Both the position numbers and the translations under genes were made by a program. This document shows, in pieces, positions 28,239 through 40,500 of a stretch of DNA of 63,108 nucleotides. The notes below the pieces were generated by a model. The model ran no database searches, was not told the DNA's origin, and saw only the letters and a program-made list of their open reading frames with translations. Origin of the DNA: an uncultured Planctomycetaceae bacterium (lineage in GTDB: Bacteria; Planctomycetota; Planctomycetia; Pirellulales; Pirellulaceae); assembly GCA_903863885.1 (NCBI GenBank), contig CAIPEB010000007.1, positions 1-63,108 of the forward strand. Direction: 5' to 3'. The first letter of the stretch is position 1; the number at the start of each line of letters is the position of its first letter.

Positions 28239-29849
28239 CTACCGGCGGCGGGTCAGGACAACCGTGTGTGGTCGGTCCGTGGTGGCGGGCGGCAACTCCA
28301 CCCACAGCAATCCTCCATCCCACCGCGGTGCTGCGGATCCGGAATCGAGTGACCAAGTAGTGTCACTATTCGTATTGAGTGGGCGCACTCCAGCGACCAG
28401 TGTCGACGGCCCGGTGTAGGTCAATGTGAGTCGGTCGCGCTGCAACTGAAATGTCAGACGACCACCTCGTGCCGTTACCGAATGGCCGAAGCCCTGGTTC
28501 CAGTACGCCTCCGGAACTTTGGGCGAGATTACCAGCGAGCCATCCAGTCGCAGGTCGATTCCCAGCAGAAACTGGTTCACGATCCGAATGAAGTTGGCCG
28601 GGTACTCGCAGTACTTCTCTGCACCGGCCGGATTGGGTTCGCCCGTTGGGCTCGGATGATAGCGTTCACGCCAAGAGTATCCGTTCGCCCGGCCTTCGCG
28701 CGCGACACGTTGGAGCGTGTCGGCCAGTCCCTCCGCATCACCCTGCCGGCTGCGGGCCCACGACTCGAGATACCAGACGCGTCCCATTGAGGCCAGGTCG
28801 TGGCGATCGGGGTGAGTAAACTCCCAATCTTCATAGGCCTCCGGTTTCGTACTGATGGCGGTCGGAATGCCGCCGTAGTAAAACGCCGTTGCACTTCGAA
28901 GCTGTCGCCAGAGCGCAGCGATTTGTTGCGTATCGGCCGCCCCGGTGGCGAGTGCGGCCCAGTCCACATCGGTCAATCCATGGCAGGTGATGAAGCCATG
29001 TGTCGGATGCCAGTACTCCGCAAAGTGTGTCTCCGCCCAGAACTTGCCACGAAAACACTGCTCCACACGCGATGCCAACGCGTCGTATTTCTGCGCGTCC
29101 ACTTCGCGTCCCACCACCCGATTCAACGCGACCGCGCGACGAAACGCATCGATCGCGTAGCACTGCGTCACTCCGTCGGCTTCCAGACGTGTCGGACGCT
29201 CCACGTAGTACCCGCCGCCGCGCACCATGCCCTCGGGAGTCATTAAGGACGCCAGGAAGTCGGCCGCGAGATTGACGGAACCCATTTGCGCCGCAAGCCA
29301 ATCGCGATCACTCGTGCGGCGAAAGATCACGTCGGCATTCTGGATGAACGTCGGGCTGGCCAGCGCCGCGAGCGGATCTCCGGGCACCCAGTGCTCATAC
29401 AGGCCGCCATTGGCAGCCACCGTGCCCGGCGACGCGGCCGGGCCGATCTTCTGCCCGGCGAGCGCAGGCATGATGGCCAGCGGCAATCGGCCGTCGGAGC
29501 GCTGAAACTCTTTGACGTAATCCCAGTTCTGTTTGGCCACTTCGACCTGGCCTAGCCATAACAGGGCATCGGACATCTGGTGTCCGTCCAGCGACGGATA
29601 CGAATTCCCAAATCCGAACCCCTTTCCATCGGCGCAGACGGAAAAGTATCCGGGAAACACCTGCGGATTGACGGCAGCCAACACGTTGCGAACCGCCGCT
29701 TCCCGATATGTCTCTCGGATCGCCGCGTCAGGTAGGTCGGGGACAGCGAGTTCCGCGGGGTGCTCTTCCGCCGCGGCCAAGCCGCACACGAACCCGCACA
29801 AAAAAAATACCGTGCAGAGACTCATGCCGCGGAGCACGTTACAGCGCAT
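28239..29849 (-). CDS. Secreted six-hairpin (alpha/alpha) glycosidase
   Basis: 536 residues. AAGGA is 8 bases before the ATG; signal peptide to about residue 27. The body has the helical-barrel pattern of GH37/GH63/GH78-like enzymes: SDALLWLGQVEVAKQNWDYV, GLYEHWVPGDPL, VTQCYAIDAFRRAVAL, and WEFTHPDRHDLASMGRVWYLESW, with candidate acids in EHW and GLTDVDW. A short beta-domain ends the protein. The exact GH family is uncertain. Probably releases sugars outside the cell. Confidence 0.75.
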   Translation of the reverse strand: MRCNVLRGMSLCTVFFLCGFVCGLAAAEEHPAELAVPDLPDAAIRETYREAAVRNVLAAVNPQVFPGYFSVCADGKGFGFGNSYPSLDGHQMSDALLWLGQVEVAKQNWDYVKEFQRSDGRLPLAIMPALAGQKIGPAASPGTVAANGGLYEHWVPGDPLAALASPTFIQNADVIFRRTSDRDWLAAQMGSVNLAADFLASLMTPEGMVRGGGYYVERPTRLEADGVTQCYAIDAFRRAVALNRVVGREVDAQKYDALASRVEQCFRGKFWAETHFAEYWHPTHGFITCHGLTDVDWAALATGAADTQQIAALWRQLRSATAFYYGGIPTAISTKPEAYEDWEFTHPDRHDLASMGRVWYLESWARSRQGDAEGLADTLQRVAREGRANGYSWRERYHPSPTGEPNPAGAEKYCEYPANFIRIVNQFLLGIDLRLDGSLVISPKVPEAYWNQGFGHSVTARGGRLTFQLQRDRLTLTYTGPSTLVAGVRPLNTNSDTTWSLDSGSAAPRWDGGLLWVELPPATTDRPHTVVLTRRR

Positions 29850-30280
29850 CGGGTTGTTCCTTTGTCGTGGCCCACATTCACGTCAGTCGAACACCAGCAT
29901 GACGAACTTTCGGAAGTCGTGGAAGCTCGAACCGACGCGGGCCCAATCCCAACGGATAACTGATAGGAATTACTGATGGAATTTGCAGGCATCTGGCGGT
30001 ACTCGTTTGAGAATTCGTCGCGAATCGCCGCCACCGGAACGTATATTCACGCCCCAGCGTGCCTGCACGACCGAAATTCAGCCCGCAGCCAGGCTCGAAA
30101 ACCAAGTTGCCAATGAACTTCGCCACAGGCCGATTTATTTGACCTCACGGCGAACGACGTGACATGCCGGGACGCCGCTTCCGGTTCGCGCAGCAAAGGC
30201 CCGCGCTGATCGCACCTGCGCCGCACACTCCGCACTTCCGGCCGAATCCGAGTCAACTGCCAACCGGCCCTCGGAAGCAA

Positions 30281-30371
30281 CCGTTCACGGGGTGGGCCCA
30301 CGTAGCCGCGTCTCGGAGAGACGCGGCTACGCGGTTCGCCACTATCGAAAACCGGCCCACCCCGTGAACGG
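30281..30371. repeat. Nested palindrome (REP inside a second inverted repeat)
   Basis: Outer perfect 18-base arms (30281-30298 and 30354-30371, ccgttcacggggtgggcc) enclose an inner palindrome 30301-30331 with 13-base arms (cgtagccgcgtct / agacgcggctacg). The inner one is the core of the palindrome at 535-591. The rest of 29850-30478 shows no gene. Confidence 0.75.
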
Positions 30372-30478
30372 TTACCCCTCGGAACATTAGCCCTAACACC
30401 GCTCCTAACTACTTAAAATAGCCTCGGGACTTAGTTGACTAAGACAGAGGTAAAAGACTGTGGCGGCGGACTTCGCCG

Positions 30479-31890
30479 CTACTGTTTGGCTCTTCGCTTC
30501 GCGTTGGGAGCCGCTACAACGGGGTGTTTCGCCTCTTCAGTCGTGGTCTTCCACTCCGCCAGCAGCCGGCGATGACGCTCCAATTCCGGCGCAGCGGCTG
30601 CCTCTCCGGCCAGATCCTTGGTTTCGTTGGGATCGGCATCCAGGTCGAAGAACAACTCGATAGGATTGGCTCCTGCCGCGGGGAACGACAGGTACTTGCA
30701 CTTCCTGGTCCGGAGCATGAAGCTGCGGCCCGGATCGCCCGGGCCTCCGCGGGCCATCTCGGAAACCACGAACTCATGGCCCGGCAGTTCCGGATTTTCG
30801 ATAACGCCGCGCAGGCTCGCGCCGCGGATCCGCGGCGGGGGCTGCACCCCGGCGTAGTCGCAGACGGTCGGCAAGACATCCAAGGTCGAAACCAAGTGCT
30901 CCCGGTCGATCCGGCCGACAGGGGTGACGCCCTTCCAACTCACGATCAAGGGCACGGCGCCTCTTCGTCGAAGAAGGCCATCTTCCCGGTCCAGCGACGC
31001 GAGCCCAGACCTTCGCCGTGGTCGCTGGTGAAGATCACGACCGTATGGTCCTCCTGTCCACTTTGGCGCAGGGCGTCGATCACCTGCCCCACTTGCCGAT
31101 CCACATCCTCCAACATGCGGAAATAGGCATAACGGTACTCCCGCCAGTGCGTTGCGTCCCAATCCGGGTGAAGACGGCGCGCGACGGTTTCTCCCGCGGT
31201 CTTGTCGAAGTTCGGAGGCAAAGGCGGCAACTCCGCGCCGGCGGGTGGACCGTACTTCTTCCACACCTCGTCGAACAACGGACTCGTTTCGCCGGCCAGT
31301 AGGCAGATGTCGTGCGGGTTGATGAACGACGCCACGAGGAAGAACGGCTTGTCCCGTTTCCGCCGAAGGAAATCGATGGCGGCGTCTTTTGTGGCTTCGT
31401 CGACGTCGTGGGCCAGCTTCCTCTGCCGCGAGGTCTTATTGAGCACTTCGAACCCGGCGATCCCGTCGTTCGGGTACGGATCGGGCATGTGCCATTTGCC
31501 GGCGTAGCCGGTGTCGAATCCCGCGTCCCGGAACACCTGCCCCGAGAGCGGAACGGCGGGATCTATCGGCACGCTGTTGCGGTCGACAGCGATCTCGTGC
31601 GGTGTGCGGCCGGTGTGGAGGCTGGACCGCGACGGACTGCAAAGGGGGTACGCGCAATAGGACCGCGTGAAATAGACCCCCTTGGCCGCCAGCGAGTCGA
31701 TGTTGGGGGTCTTGGCCCACGGGTTTCCTGCGGCGCTTGCGGCATCGACCCGCTGCTGGTCGGTAGTGATAATCAGTACGTTGGGACGCCGCCTGGCTTC
31801 CGCCGCGGACGACTGCCCGCTCAGGGCAAAGACCCAGAGCACCGCCACAGCGGCCGTGATGAACTTGTGCGAGACAATCCTGCCGTGCAT
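30479..31890 (-). pseudogene. Type I sulfatase, frameshifted
   Basis: Signal peptide, then NVLIITTDQQR (37-47) and CSPSR (Cys84 would become formylglycine), TSDHGEGLG later. At about 30955 the frame breaks: one frame reads AFFDEEAPCP and stops, while the next frame continues the sulfatase (VPLIVSWKGVTPVGR to the usual ELFFDLDADPNETKDLA tail). One base is missing or two are extra. Everything else is intact, so this is a recent mutation or a sequencing error. It starts 53 bases after another sulfatase. Confidence 0.85.
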
Positions 31891-31943
31891 CGTCGTGTTC
31901 TCCTCTTCATCGGTGGAGAGCCGGGGCCTCGTGGCCGTGGGCG

Positions 31944-33401
31944 TTACTTCTCTTTCTTCTTGGTCTTCTTCCCCGCACGCGCCGCATCCGCAGGCCATGG
32001 CGCATCGCTCTTCGGCAGCCATTTTGCCAGAGCCGACTTGCGGGAGTCGGATTCCGGTTGCTTGGCCAGGTTGGTCCATTCGTAGGGATCGGTGTCGTCG
32101 TGGTACAGTTCCTCGTCGCCGTTCTCGTAGCGGATGTAGCGCCACGCATCACTCCGCACGGCGTGGTTCTTGTAGCCGTAGGTCATTAACGCGGGCTTAT
32201 CCCAGGGCGCGTCGGGTTTGCCGAGGAGCGGGCGGATGCTCTCACCCTGGAGATGGGCGGGCGGCGCCAGCCCGCACAGGTCGCACAGCGTCGGGTAGAC
32301 GTGCATGAAGTCGATGCTGCGCTGGCAGACGGAGCCGGGCGTGGTGACGCCGGGGACGATCCACATCAGCGGCGAGCGAGTCGCCTCTTCCCACAGGGCG
32401 AACTTCCGCCAGTGCTCCTTCTCGCCCAGGTGCCAGCCGTGGTCGCTCCAGAGGACGATGATCGTATTGTCCCGGTAGGGGCTGTTGTCGAAACCGTCTA
32501 TCAGCCGCCCGACCATCGCGTCGCAGAAGCTGATCGTCGCGAGGTAGCCTTGCACAGCGTCCTTCCAGCGGCCGGACTGAACGATTGCCGCGTGATCGCC
32601 CTGCGGCCGGGCCAACTTCACGCCGGCTGGGGGCACGTCGGCCAGATCATCGGCGAGCACTTTGGGAAGGATGATCTGATCGAGCGGGTACTGGTCGTAG
32701 TACTTGCGGGGCACGTTCCAGGGCATGTGCGGCTTGTGCAGCCCGCAAGCGAGGAACAGCGGCTTGTCATGCGGCCGGTTGAGCTGCTTGAGGCAGTAGG
32801 AAACGCTCTGGTAGTCTTCCATATCGCGGTCTTCGCAGTCCAGCGGTCGGAATCGGATGCCACCGACCCCGCCGTCACCCTCGATGGGGCCGCGGCCCCT
32901 TTTCGCCTTGGGCCCGTCTTCCTGATCTTCGGGATCGGTGCCACTCTTGGGCAGGTAGTCGTCCCAGTCGCTGTCGCGGCGGTAAGCCTCGTGGTAGATC
33001 TTGCCCGCGCCGACGCAGTAGTAGCCGTGGGTCTTGAAGTAGAGAGGCAGGGTCACGGCATCGGCGGGAACCACCCGCCGCCAATCCACTTGGTTCTCGT
33101 AGACTCCCGTGGTTGACGGCCTCAGGCCGGAGAGCAGCGCCGTGCGGGACGCATTGCAGACGGAGGCGGCGCAGTAACTGTGGGTGAACGTCAAACCGCG
33201 CGCCGCGAGCCGGTCGAGATGCGGCGTCTTAACCTGTGGGTTCTTGCCAAGGAAGCCGACCCAGTCGCGGAGGTCGTCGATCGCGATGAACAGCACATTC
33301 GGATGCTTCGGAAGCCCCGGCTCGGCAGCTATGGCGGTCTTCGCTTGAAGCACCGCCAAGACTGTGGCGATCGACGTCGTGATAAGCCAATGACGTTGCA
33401 T
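31944..33401 (-). CDS. Secreted sulfatase (iduronate-2-sulfatase-like)
   Basis: 485 residues, signal peptide to about residue 26. NVLFIAIDDLRDW (35-47) supplies calcium-binding aspartates; VCNASRT (Cys82) is the formylglycine site in the Cys-x-Ala-x-Arg form seen in planctomycete iduronate-2-sulfatase-like enzymes; VLWSDHGWHLGEKEHW is the later metal site. It ends in a lysine-rich tail. It forms a two-gene operon with the downstream frameshifted sulfatase. It removes sulfate from sugars outside the cytoplasm. Confidence 0.9.
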   Translation of the reverse strand: MQRHWLITTSIATVLAVLQAKTAIAAEPGLPKHPNVLFIAIDDLRDWVGFLGKNPQVKTPHLDRLAARGLTFTHSYCAASVCNASRTALLSGLRPSTTGVYENQVDWRRVVPADAVTLPLYFKTHGYYCVGAGKIYHEAYRRDSDWDDYLPKSGTDPEDQEDGPKAKRGRGPIEGDGGVGGIRFRPLDCEDRDMEDYQSVSYCLKQLNRPHDKPLFLACGLHKPHMPWNVPRKYYDQYPLDQIILPKVLADDLADVPPAGVKLARPQGDHAAIVQSGRWKDAVQGYLATISFCDAMVGRLIDGFDNSPYRDNTIIVLWSDHGWHLGEKEHWRKFALWEEATRSPLMWIVPGVTTPGSVCQRSIDFMHVYPTLCDLCGLAPPAHLQGESIRPLLGKPDAPWDKPALMTYGYKNHAVRSDAWRYIRYENGDEELYHDDTDPYEWTNLAKQPESDSRKSALAKWLPKSDAPWPADAARAGKKTKKKEK

Positions 33402-33834
33402 GGGGTTGCTCCCGTTAGCCTGTTGGGGTGGTTGGAACGCGCAAACGACGTGCCAAAACCATCGCAGACCGAGGACGCGCCAAGCACTCCCCGTCCGGCC
33501 CGTAATGTGCCGGTCGATCGGGCCCGAATGCCCGCCGATCGGCCCTTCGACGCGCGGCCTGCCGATTCAAGTGCCGCCTTTCGCTTCGGGAAGCGGCGCC
33601 GGGGACGCTGCTTTGCGGAGCAAAAAGGCGACCGGTTCCGTGAGCGGCCCCGGTTGCATTTGCTGGGGCCGTTGCGGGTACTGGCGGTCCTGCGGGCGAA
33701 TCGTCACTTGGGCACTGATGTGGCCAATACAAGCAATTGTGGATATCCGCAGCAATCACTCGCGGCCACGGGCAGTCCCGAAAGTCCTGGAGGATTAGGC
33801 AAGATACCTGGTGGATCGTGCCACCGCCGTTTTC

Positions 33835-34100
33835 GCCCGCAGCGTTCGGTGGACAAAAGGTCACGCCGAAAGACGGTGGGCCCGTTCACGGAATTTCCAA
33901 TACCCACGACACCACACGATTTTCGGAATTGGACGTTGCCGGGTCAATACTGCGCCACCGCGATCCGCTCCGACCACCTCCTGCACCACGACCCAGTTAC
34001 GCATATAGCAGCCGGATCGTCATCGCCTGCGCCGCTGCCTCGGTGCGATTACCGGCAGCATTCGTTCGACAAAAGGTCGCGCCGAAAGTCGGTGGGCTAT
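33835..34100 (-). repeat. Dispersed repeat D, two direct copies
   Basis: Copies at 33835-33890 (ggacaaaaggtcacgccgaa) and 34046-34100 (cgacaaaaggtcgcgccgaa), about 210 bases apart, same orientation; another is at 4380-4440. No gene is supported in 33402-34549, although long spurious frames run through it. Confidence 0.6.
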
Positions 34101-34549
34101 TACACCAACTCCGGTTCTCGTTCGTTGACAAGATGGGACAGTAGCTGCAAAATAACATATTGAGACATCAATATCTTGGGGTGTGCAGACAGCGAGTCCG
34201 GCAATTGACTACGGGCGCGACGGAGACCGCGGTTTCACGACACCCGCAACGCTCCCCTACTTCTCGATGCGTTGGCCGCAAGGCCTGCTGCTAGAGGCAA
34301 GTGGGGTCGGATGGTGGCGCCAAATCGTCATTCCGCGACTCTGGTGCGTTTTTCCGTTTGGCCGTGCTGAATCCGCTTCGCCTCGGATGCAGCAGCGATG
34401 TTCGTCGCGTTGCGGCCGGGCGTCTTAGCCGACCGGACTCGCGGTGGTGGTTGATGGCACGCAACCAGACATGAACTCTTTGCGTCGGGGCAGCCCCGAC
34501 TGGATGCACGATCGCGAGGGCCAGCCCGGACGCGCGGGAGGACGCCCAG

Positions 34550-37500
34550 ATGACACACGACCAGCGATCACGGCGGCTTGGATTTCTTGGACGAAAAGCG
34601 GGCATATGCAGGTGGCGCCAGCGGCGGGGTATCGGCCCGCGGCGGTTGCGGCTGGAACCCCTGGAGGATCGGCGCCTGCTAACCACTTGGTACGTCAACG
34701 ACGACGCACCGGGCCCGACCCGCGATGGCTCCACTTGGACCAACGCTTTCACTGATCTGCAGGCCGCACTCAGCGCTGCCAACGCCAGCGACGAGATTTG
34801 GGTGGCGGAGGGCACCTACAAGCCGACTCCAGACTCGAACCGCGCGATCTCGTTCAACCTCAAAGACAACCTCAGTCTCTACGGCGGGTTCGCCGGCACG
34901 GAGACCGACCGCTCGCAGCGAAACTGGCTAACCCACGTCACCACGCTCAGCGGCGATATCGGCACTCCCGGCGACACTAACGACAACAGTTACCACGTCC
35001 TCTATGCGCCGAATATCGGAAGCGCGGTCCTGGACGGGTTCACGGTCACCGGCGGCAGGGCCAACGGGCAAGAGTCATGGCAGTACGTCGGTGGCGGACT
35101 GTTCAACTACCAGAGTTCGCCGACGCTCCGGAACGTGGTCTTCTACGGCAATTCGGCTCAGGACGGCGGCGGCATGTATAGCTACTTGCCCTCTTCGCCG
35201 AGCCTAGCAAACGCCATCTTCATCAACAACTCCGCCACTCGCTATGGCGGAGGGATGGCCAACGACTATGCGTCGCCCGTGCTGACCAATGTCGTCTTCC
35301 GCGCAAACTCGGCATCGCACGGGGGCGGCATGTCGAACTATCGAAACTCGCCCACGTTGACCAACGTTACGTTCAGCGGAAACTCCGGCTCCCAGCACGG
35401 CGGCGCCATGCATGACTACGGCCTGAGTTATCCCCAAGTGCGAAACAGCATTCTTTGGGGCAACACTTCCCCCGTCGGCTCACAGATCTGCGACGATCTC
35501 CAATACGGCGGCGTGACCACCGTCACCTACAGTATAGTCCAAGGTGGCTGGCCGGGAGGCAACCTGAACCAAGACCCGTTGTTCATCGATGCGGCCGGCG
35601 GGGACCTCCGCCCGCGAGCCGGCTCGCCCGCCATCGACGCCGGGAACAACGCGGCCGTGCCGGCCGATATCACCGACCTGGACTACGACGGCGATACCAC
35701 CGAGTCGGTGCCGCTCGATCTGGATATGGTCTCGCGCTGTTTCGACATCATCAACGTGGCCGATACGGGCAGCGGAGCGGCGCCGCTGGTGGACATGGGG
35801 GCCTACGAACGCCATAACGGCCCGCCTGTCGCCGAGGCGAACGGCCCGTACACCGTGCCTGAACTGGGAATCGTTTCCCTTTCCGCAGCCGGCTCCGCCG
35901 ATCCCGACGGCACGCTCACTTTCTACGAGTGGGACTTCGATTACAACGGCATCACGTTCGACGTGGACGCCGCAGGTATGTCGCCCACCTTCTCAGCCGC
36001 CCGGTTGGCCGGCTTGCAGTGGCGGACCGTTGCCCTGCGGGTGACCGACAGCTACGGCGTCGTCAGCCCGATCGACACGACGACGGTCGAGATCACGGAC
36101 GCGTACGCGACCGGCTATCGCTTCTACGTAGACTCAGATGTCGGCGGGGCCAACGATGGCACGAGTTGGGCCAACGCCTTCACTGATCTGCAAAGCGCCC
36201 TGACGGTGGCTGATCCCGGCGATGAGATCTGGGTGGCCGCCGGCACGTACACGCCGACCGCCGACACCAATCGCGGCGCCTCGTTCCCGTTGCCCAGCAA
36301 CGTGGGCGTCTACGGCGGTTTCGCCGGCACGGAAACCAGCCGCGGCCAGCGCAACCCGGCCGCCAACGTGACCACCCTGAGCGGCGATATCGGCGCCGCC
36401 GGCGATGCCAGCGATAACAGCTACCACGTCGTCTGGGCCCTGGCTGCCAGCGGCGCCACTCTGGACGGATTCACGATCACCGGCGGCAATGCCGACGGAG
36501 CCGGAGGCAATCTGGGGGGCGGCATGTACAACCGGGCCGGCTCCCCGACGCTGGCCAATCTGGTGTTCGTGTCCAATTCGGCCGCCTACGCGGGCGGCGG
36601 AATGTACAACTACGACGGCAGCTCGCCCACACTGACCAACGTCACCTTCCAGGGCAACTCGTCCGGCTTCGGCGGCGGCATGGTTAACGAGAACAACAGT
36701 TCCCCCACGCTGTACAACGCGGTCTTCGACAGAAACACGGCCGCCCTGGATGGCGGCGGCATCTACAACCACGATTACAGTTCCCCTTTGTTGGTCAATG
36801 CCACCCTGTACGGCAACAACTCGGGACGCTTCGGCGGGGGCATGGACAGTCACGGTTTCTGCTACCCGACCGTTCGCAACAGCATCTTGTGGGCCAACTC
36901 GGCCTCCAGCGCCGGGGCGCAGATTTTTAATGAGCAGGCGTCGTCCGTCAACGTCGATTACAGCTTAGTCCAGGATGGCTGGACCGGCACCGGGAACCTG
37001 TCCGGCGACCCGCAGTTCGTCGATGCCGCCGGGGGCGACTTCCTCCTCCGCATGGCCTCCCCGGCCGTCGACGCTGGGACCAACTCCGGCGCGCCGACCT
37101 TTGACCGCAGCGGACGGGCACGCCCTTGGGACGGCAATGGCGACGGCACGGCGGTGGCCGACATGGGGGCCTATGAGCGGGCGGTCTACTTTGTCAATGG
37201 GCAGGCCACCGGCCAGAACAATGGCATGAGTTGGGCCAACGCCTTCACCGGCTTGCAGAACGCCATGGCGGCCGCCGTCTCGGGCGACGAGGTCTGGATC
37301 GCCGCGGGTAGCTACCGGCCCACCGCCGACACGGATCGGACCATTTCGTTCAACCTCAAAACATTGGTAAACGTGTATGGCGGGTTCGCTGGCACGGAAA
37401 CCAGTCGAGACCAACGCAACGGGGCCGCCCATCCGACGACGCTCAGCGGCGAGATTGGCGCCGCCGGCAACGCTGACAACAGCTATCACGTGGTCCGCGC

Positions 37501-40500
37501 TTCCGGTGTCACCGATGCCATGCTCACCGACGTGACCGTTACGGGCGGCAACGCGGAATACCCCGACTACTGTGGCGGCGGGATGTACGCCGCCAACAGC
37601 ACGCTGACGCTCAGCCGCATCGTGTTCGACAGCAACACCTCCACGGGCGGCTACGGCGGCGGGCTTTATAACCAGAGCGGCAGCTCGCGGACCCTGACGC
37701 TGACCGACGTGACGTTCCGCTCCAACTCAGCCACGTATTACGGCGGCGGGATGTACAACTACTACAACAGCCGGGCAAACCTGACGAACGTCACGTTTCA
37801 GCAGAACTCGACCACGCAGTATGGCGGCGGGATGTACAATGACCAGGGCAGTGTTCTGGTCCTCAACAACGTCATTTTCCGGTCGAACACCGCCCAATCT
37901 GGAGGGGGGCTGTACAACAACTATTGCACGCCCTCGGTCAGCAGCGCCACCTTCATCGCCAACTCCGCCACCTACCAGGGCGGTGCGATGTATTTGAGAT
38001 CCAGCTCGCCGACGGTGGTGAACGCCGTTTTCAGTCGCAACTCGGCCGACATCGGCGGTGGAATCTACGCCTGCAACAACTCATCTCCCCAACTGACCAA
38101 CGTCAGCCTGAGCGGCAATTCAGCCCGGGTGGGCGGCGGTATCTACAGCTATTCCAACAGCTACCCGTACGCGAACAATGCGATCTTCTGGGGCAACACG
38201 GCCACACTGTGGGGGCCGCAGATCGCCGACGAAGCGTACTACCGCACCACGGTTCGCTACAGCATCGTCCAGGGCGGCTGGAGCGGCAGCAACTATATGG
38301 TCCAAGACGTGGACCCGAAGTTCGCCGCGCCCTTGGCGGACGACCTGCACGTGGCGTCCGGCTCGCCCGCCATCGACGGCGGGACTACCGTCTCCCTGAC
38401 CGCCGATCGCGATGGCCGCGCCCGTCCGCAGGACGGCAACGCCGACGGCTCAGCAGCCTTCGATATGGGGGCCTACGAATATCCCGCCAACGCCATCCTC
38501 TACGTCAAGTACAATGCCACGGGATTGAACAACGGCACAAGCTGGACCAACGCCTTCACCGATCTGCAAAGCGCCCTGGCGGCGGTTAATGCGAATGACG
38601 AGATCTGGGTGGCCGCCGGGACCTACACACCGACCTCCGGCACCGACCGGGCGGCGACCTTCCGGTTGAAGAGCGACATCAGCGTGTTCGGCGGCTTCGC
38701 TGGTACGGAGACTCGCCGGGCCGATCGGAACTGGGCCCCCCATCTCACGATCCTCAGCGGCGACATCGGCGTTGTCGGCCTCAACACCGACAACAGCAAC
38801 AACGTCGTCTGGGCGGAGGGCGTGAGCAATGCCCGCCTCGACGGCTTCACGATCACCGGCGGGTATGGTGGCTATGGCGCCGGGATCTACACCTGGAACC
38901 ACAGTTCACCCGTCCTGGCTAATCTGGTCATTCGCGATAACGTGGGCATTCATGGCGGCGGCCTGTACAACAACTACTACGGCGAGCCGACGCTGACCAA
39001 TGTCGTCATGACGGGCAACTCGGCCACGCAGAGCGGCGGGGCCATCTACAACTACTCCAGCTGGCCGTACCTGTTTGACGTGACGATCAGCGGCAATTCG
39101 GCAGCTACCGCGGGCGGCGGGGTCTACAATTCGTACTCGCCGAACTGGACGATGTTCAACACGATCGCGTGGGGCAACACCGCAGCCGGCGTGCCCTCCC
39201 AGATCGCCGGTGACGCCATTCTCGCCGAGCACAGTATCATTCAGGGCGCAAGTGGCTATAGCGGCAGCGGGAACCTCGACGCCGATCCGCTCTTTGTGAA
39301 CCCGGCCGCGGGCGACCTCCGCGTACGAGGCGACTCGCCGGCCATCGATGCCGGCAACAACTCCGCCGTGCGGCCTGACGCCGCTGATCTGGACGGCGAT
39401 GGCGATACCGGCGAGCCCGTCCCCTGCGATCTGACCAAGGCCGCCCGCTTCGTCGACGTACCGTTCGTGAGCGATACGGGCGTCGGCGACCCACCGCTGG
39501 TCGATATCGGGGCCTACGAATATAGCCCCCTGCCACCGGTGGCCAATGCCGGCGGGCCCTACGCGGGCAACGAGTCAGCGACTATTGCCTTCACTGCCTC
39601 GGCCTCCACCGATCCGAATGGTGATCTGTTGCTGTACCGCTGGGATTTCGACGGGGACGGCCAGTGGGACACCGCCTGGTCCAGTGATCCCAGCGCCACG
39701 CACAGTTGGGGCGAGCCGCAGTTCGCGGTGGTAACGGTCCAGGTCTCCGACGGCCACGCATCGTCCACCGCTTCGGCGGCGGTGGAAATTGGCAACCTGC
39801 CGCCGGTTGCCCAGGACGACACTTACGAGGCCGACGAAGACCATGAGCTGATCGTTCCCGCTCCGGGCGTACTCGCGAACGACCAGGACCCTGGCGGCGG
39901 GGCGGTCCACGTGGTGCAGGTAGACACCAACGGCATCCTCGGTACAGTCACCTGGCAGGCCGACGGGAGCTTTACCTATGATCCGCGCGGGCAGATGGAC
40001 TGGCTCGCCCAAGGCGGGTTGGCCGAGGGGACGGTGGTCTATCAGATCCAAGACACGCAGGGGGCGGAGGCCACCGCAACTGTCCGCGTCCAGATCCGCG
40101 GCATCAATGATCCGCCTGAAGCCCAGAACGACGCCTTGGCAGCCATTGAGGATCGCGAGATCGTCGTAGGGCCTGGCGCGCTGCTGGCCAACGACAGCGA
40201 CGTGGACAGTGACCCGTTGGCGGTCACCGGCGTTTCCGATCCGCAGCACGGCACGGTCTGGCTGACGTCGCCCGCCACCGGACTGACGGTGACCGGACTC
40301 TGGGACGTCACGTCCGGAAACTTCTCCGAGAGCGCCGTGACGCCGGACGGCAAGACCCTCTACGTGACCGGCGGCAACGGCAGCAACCTGGTAACCGTGA
40401 TCGACGTGGCCACTCGCCAGGTGCTCCGCACGATTACGCTGCCGGGCAGTCTGTCGGCGCGGGCAATTGCCATCACGCCCGCCGGTTCGCCGTATCCCAA

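Noticed and set aside
33415-33864. 150-codon leftward frame starting MTFCPPNAAG
   Set aside because: The start is repeat D, shared with an unrelated frame at 4417; the rest has no protein-like pattern.
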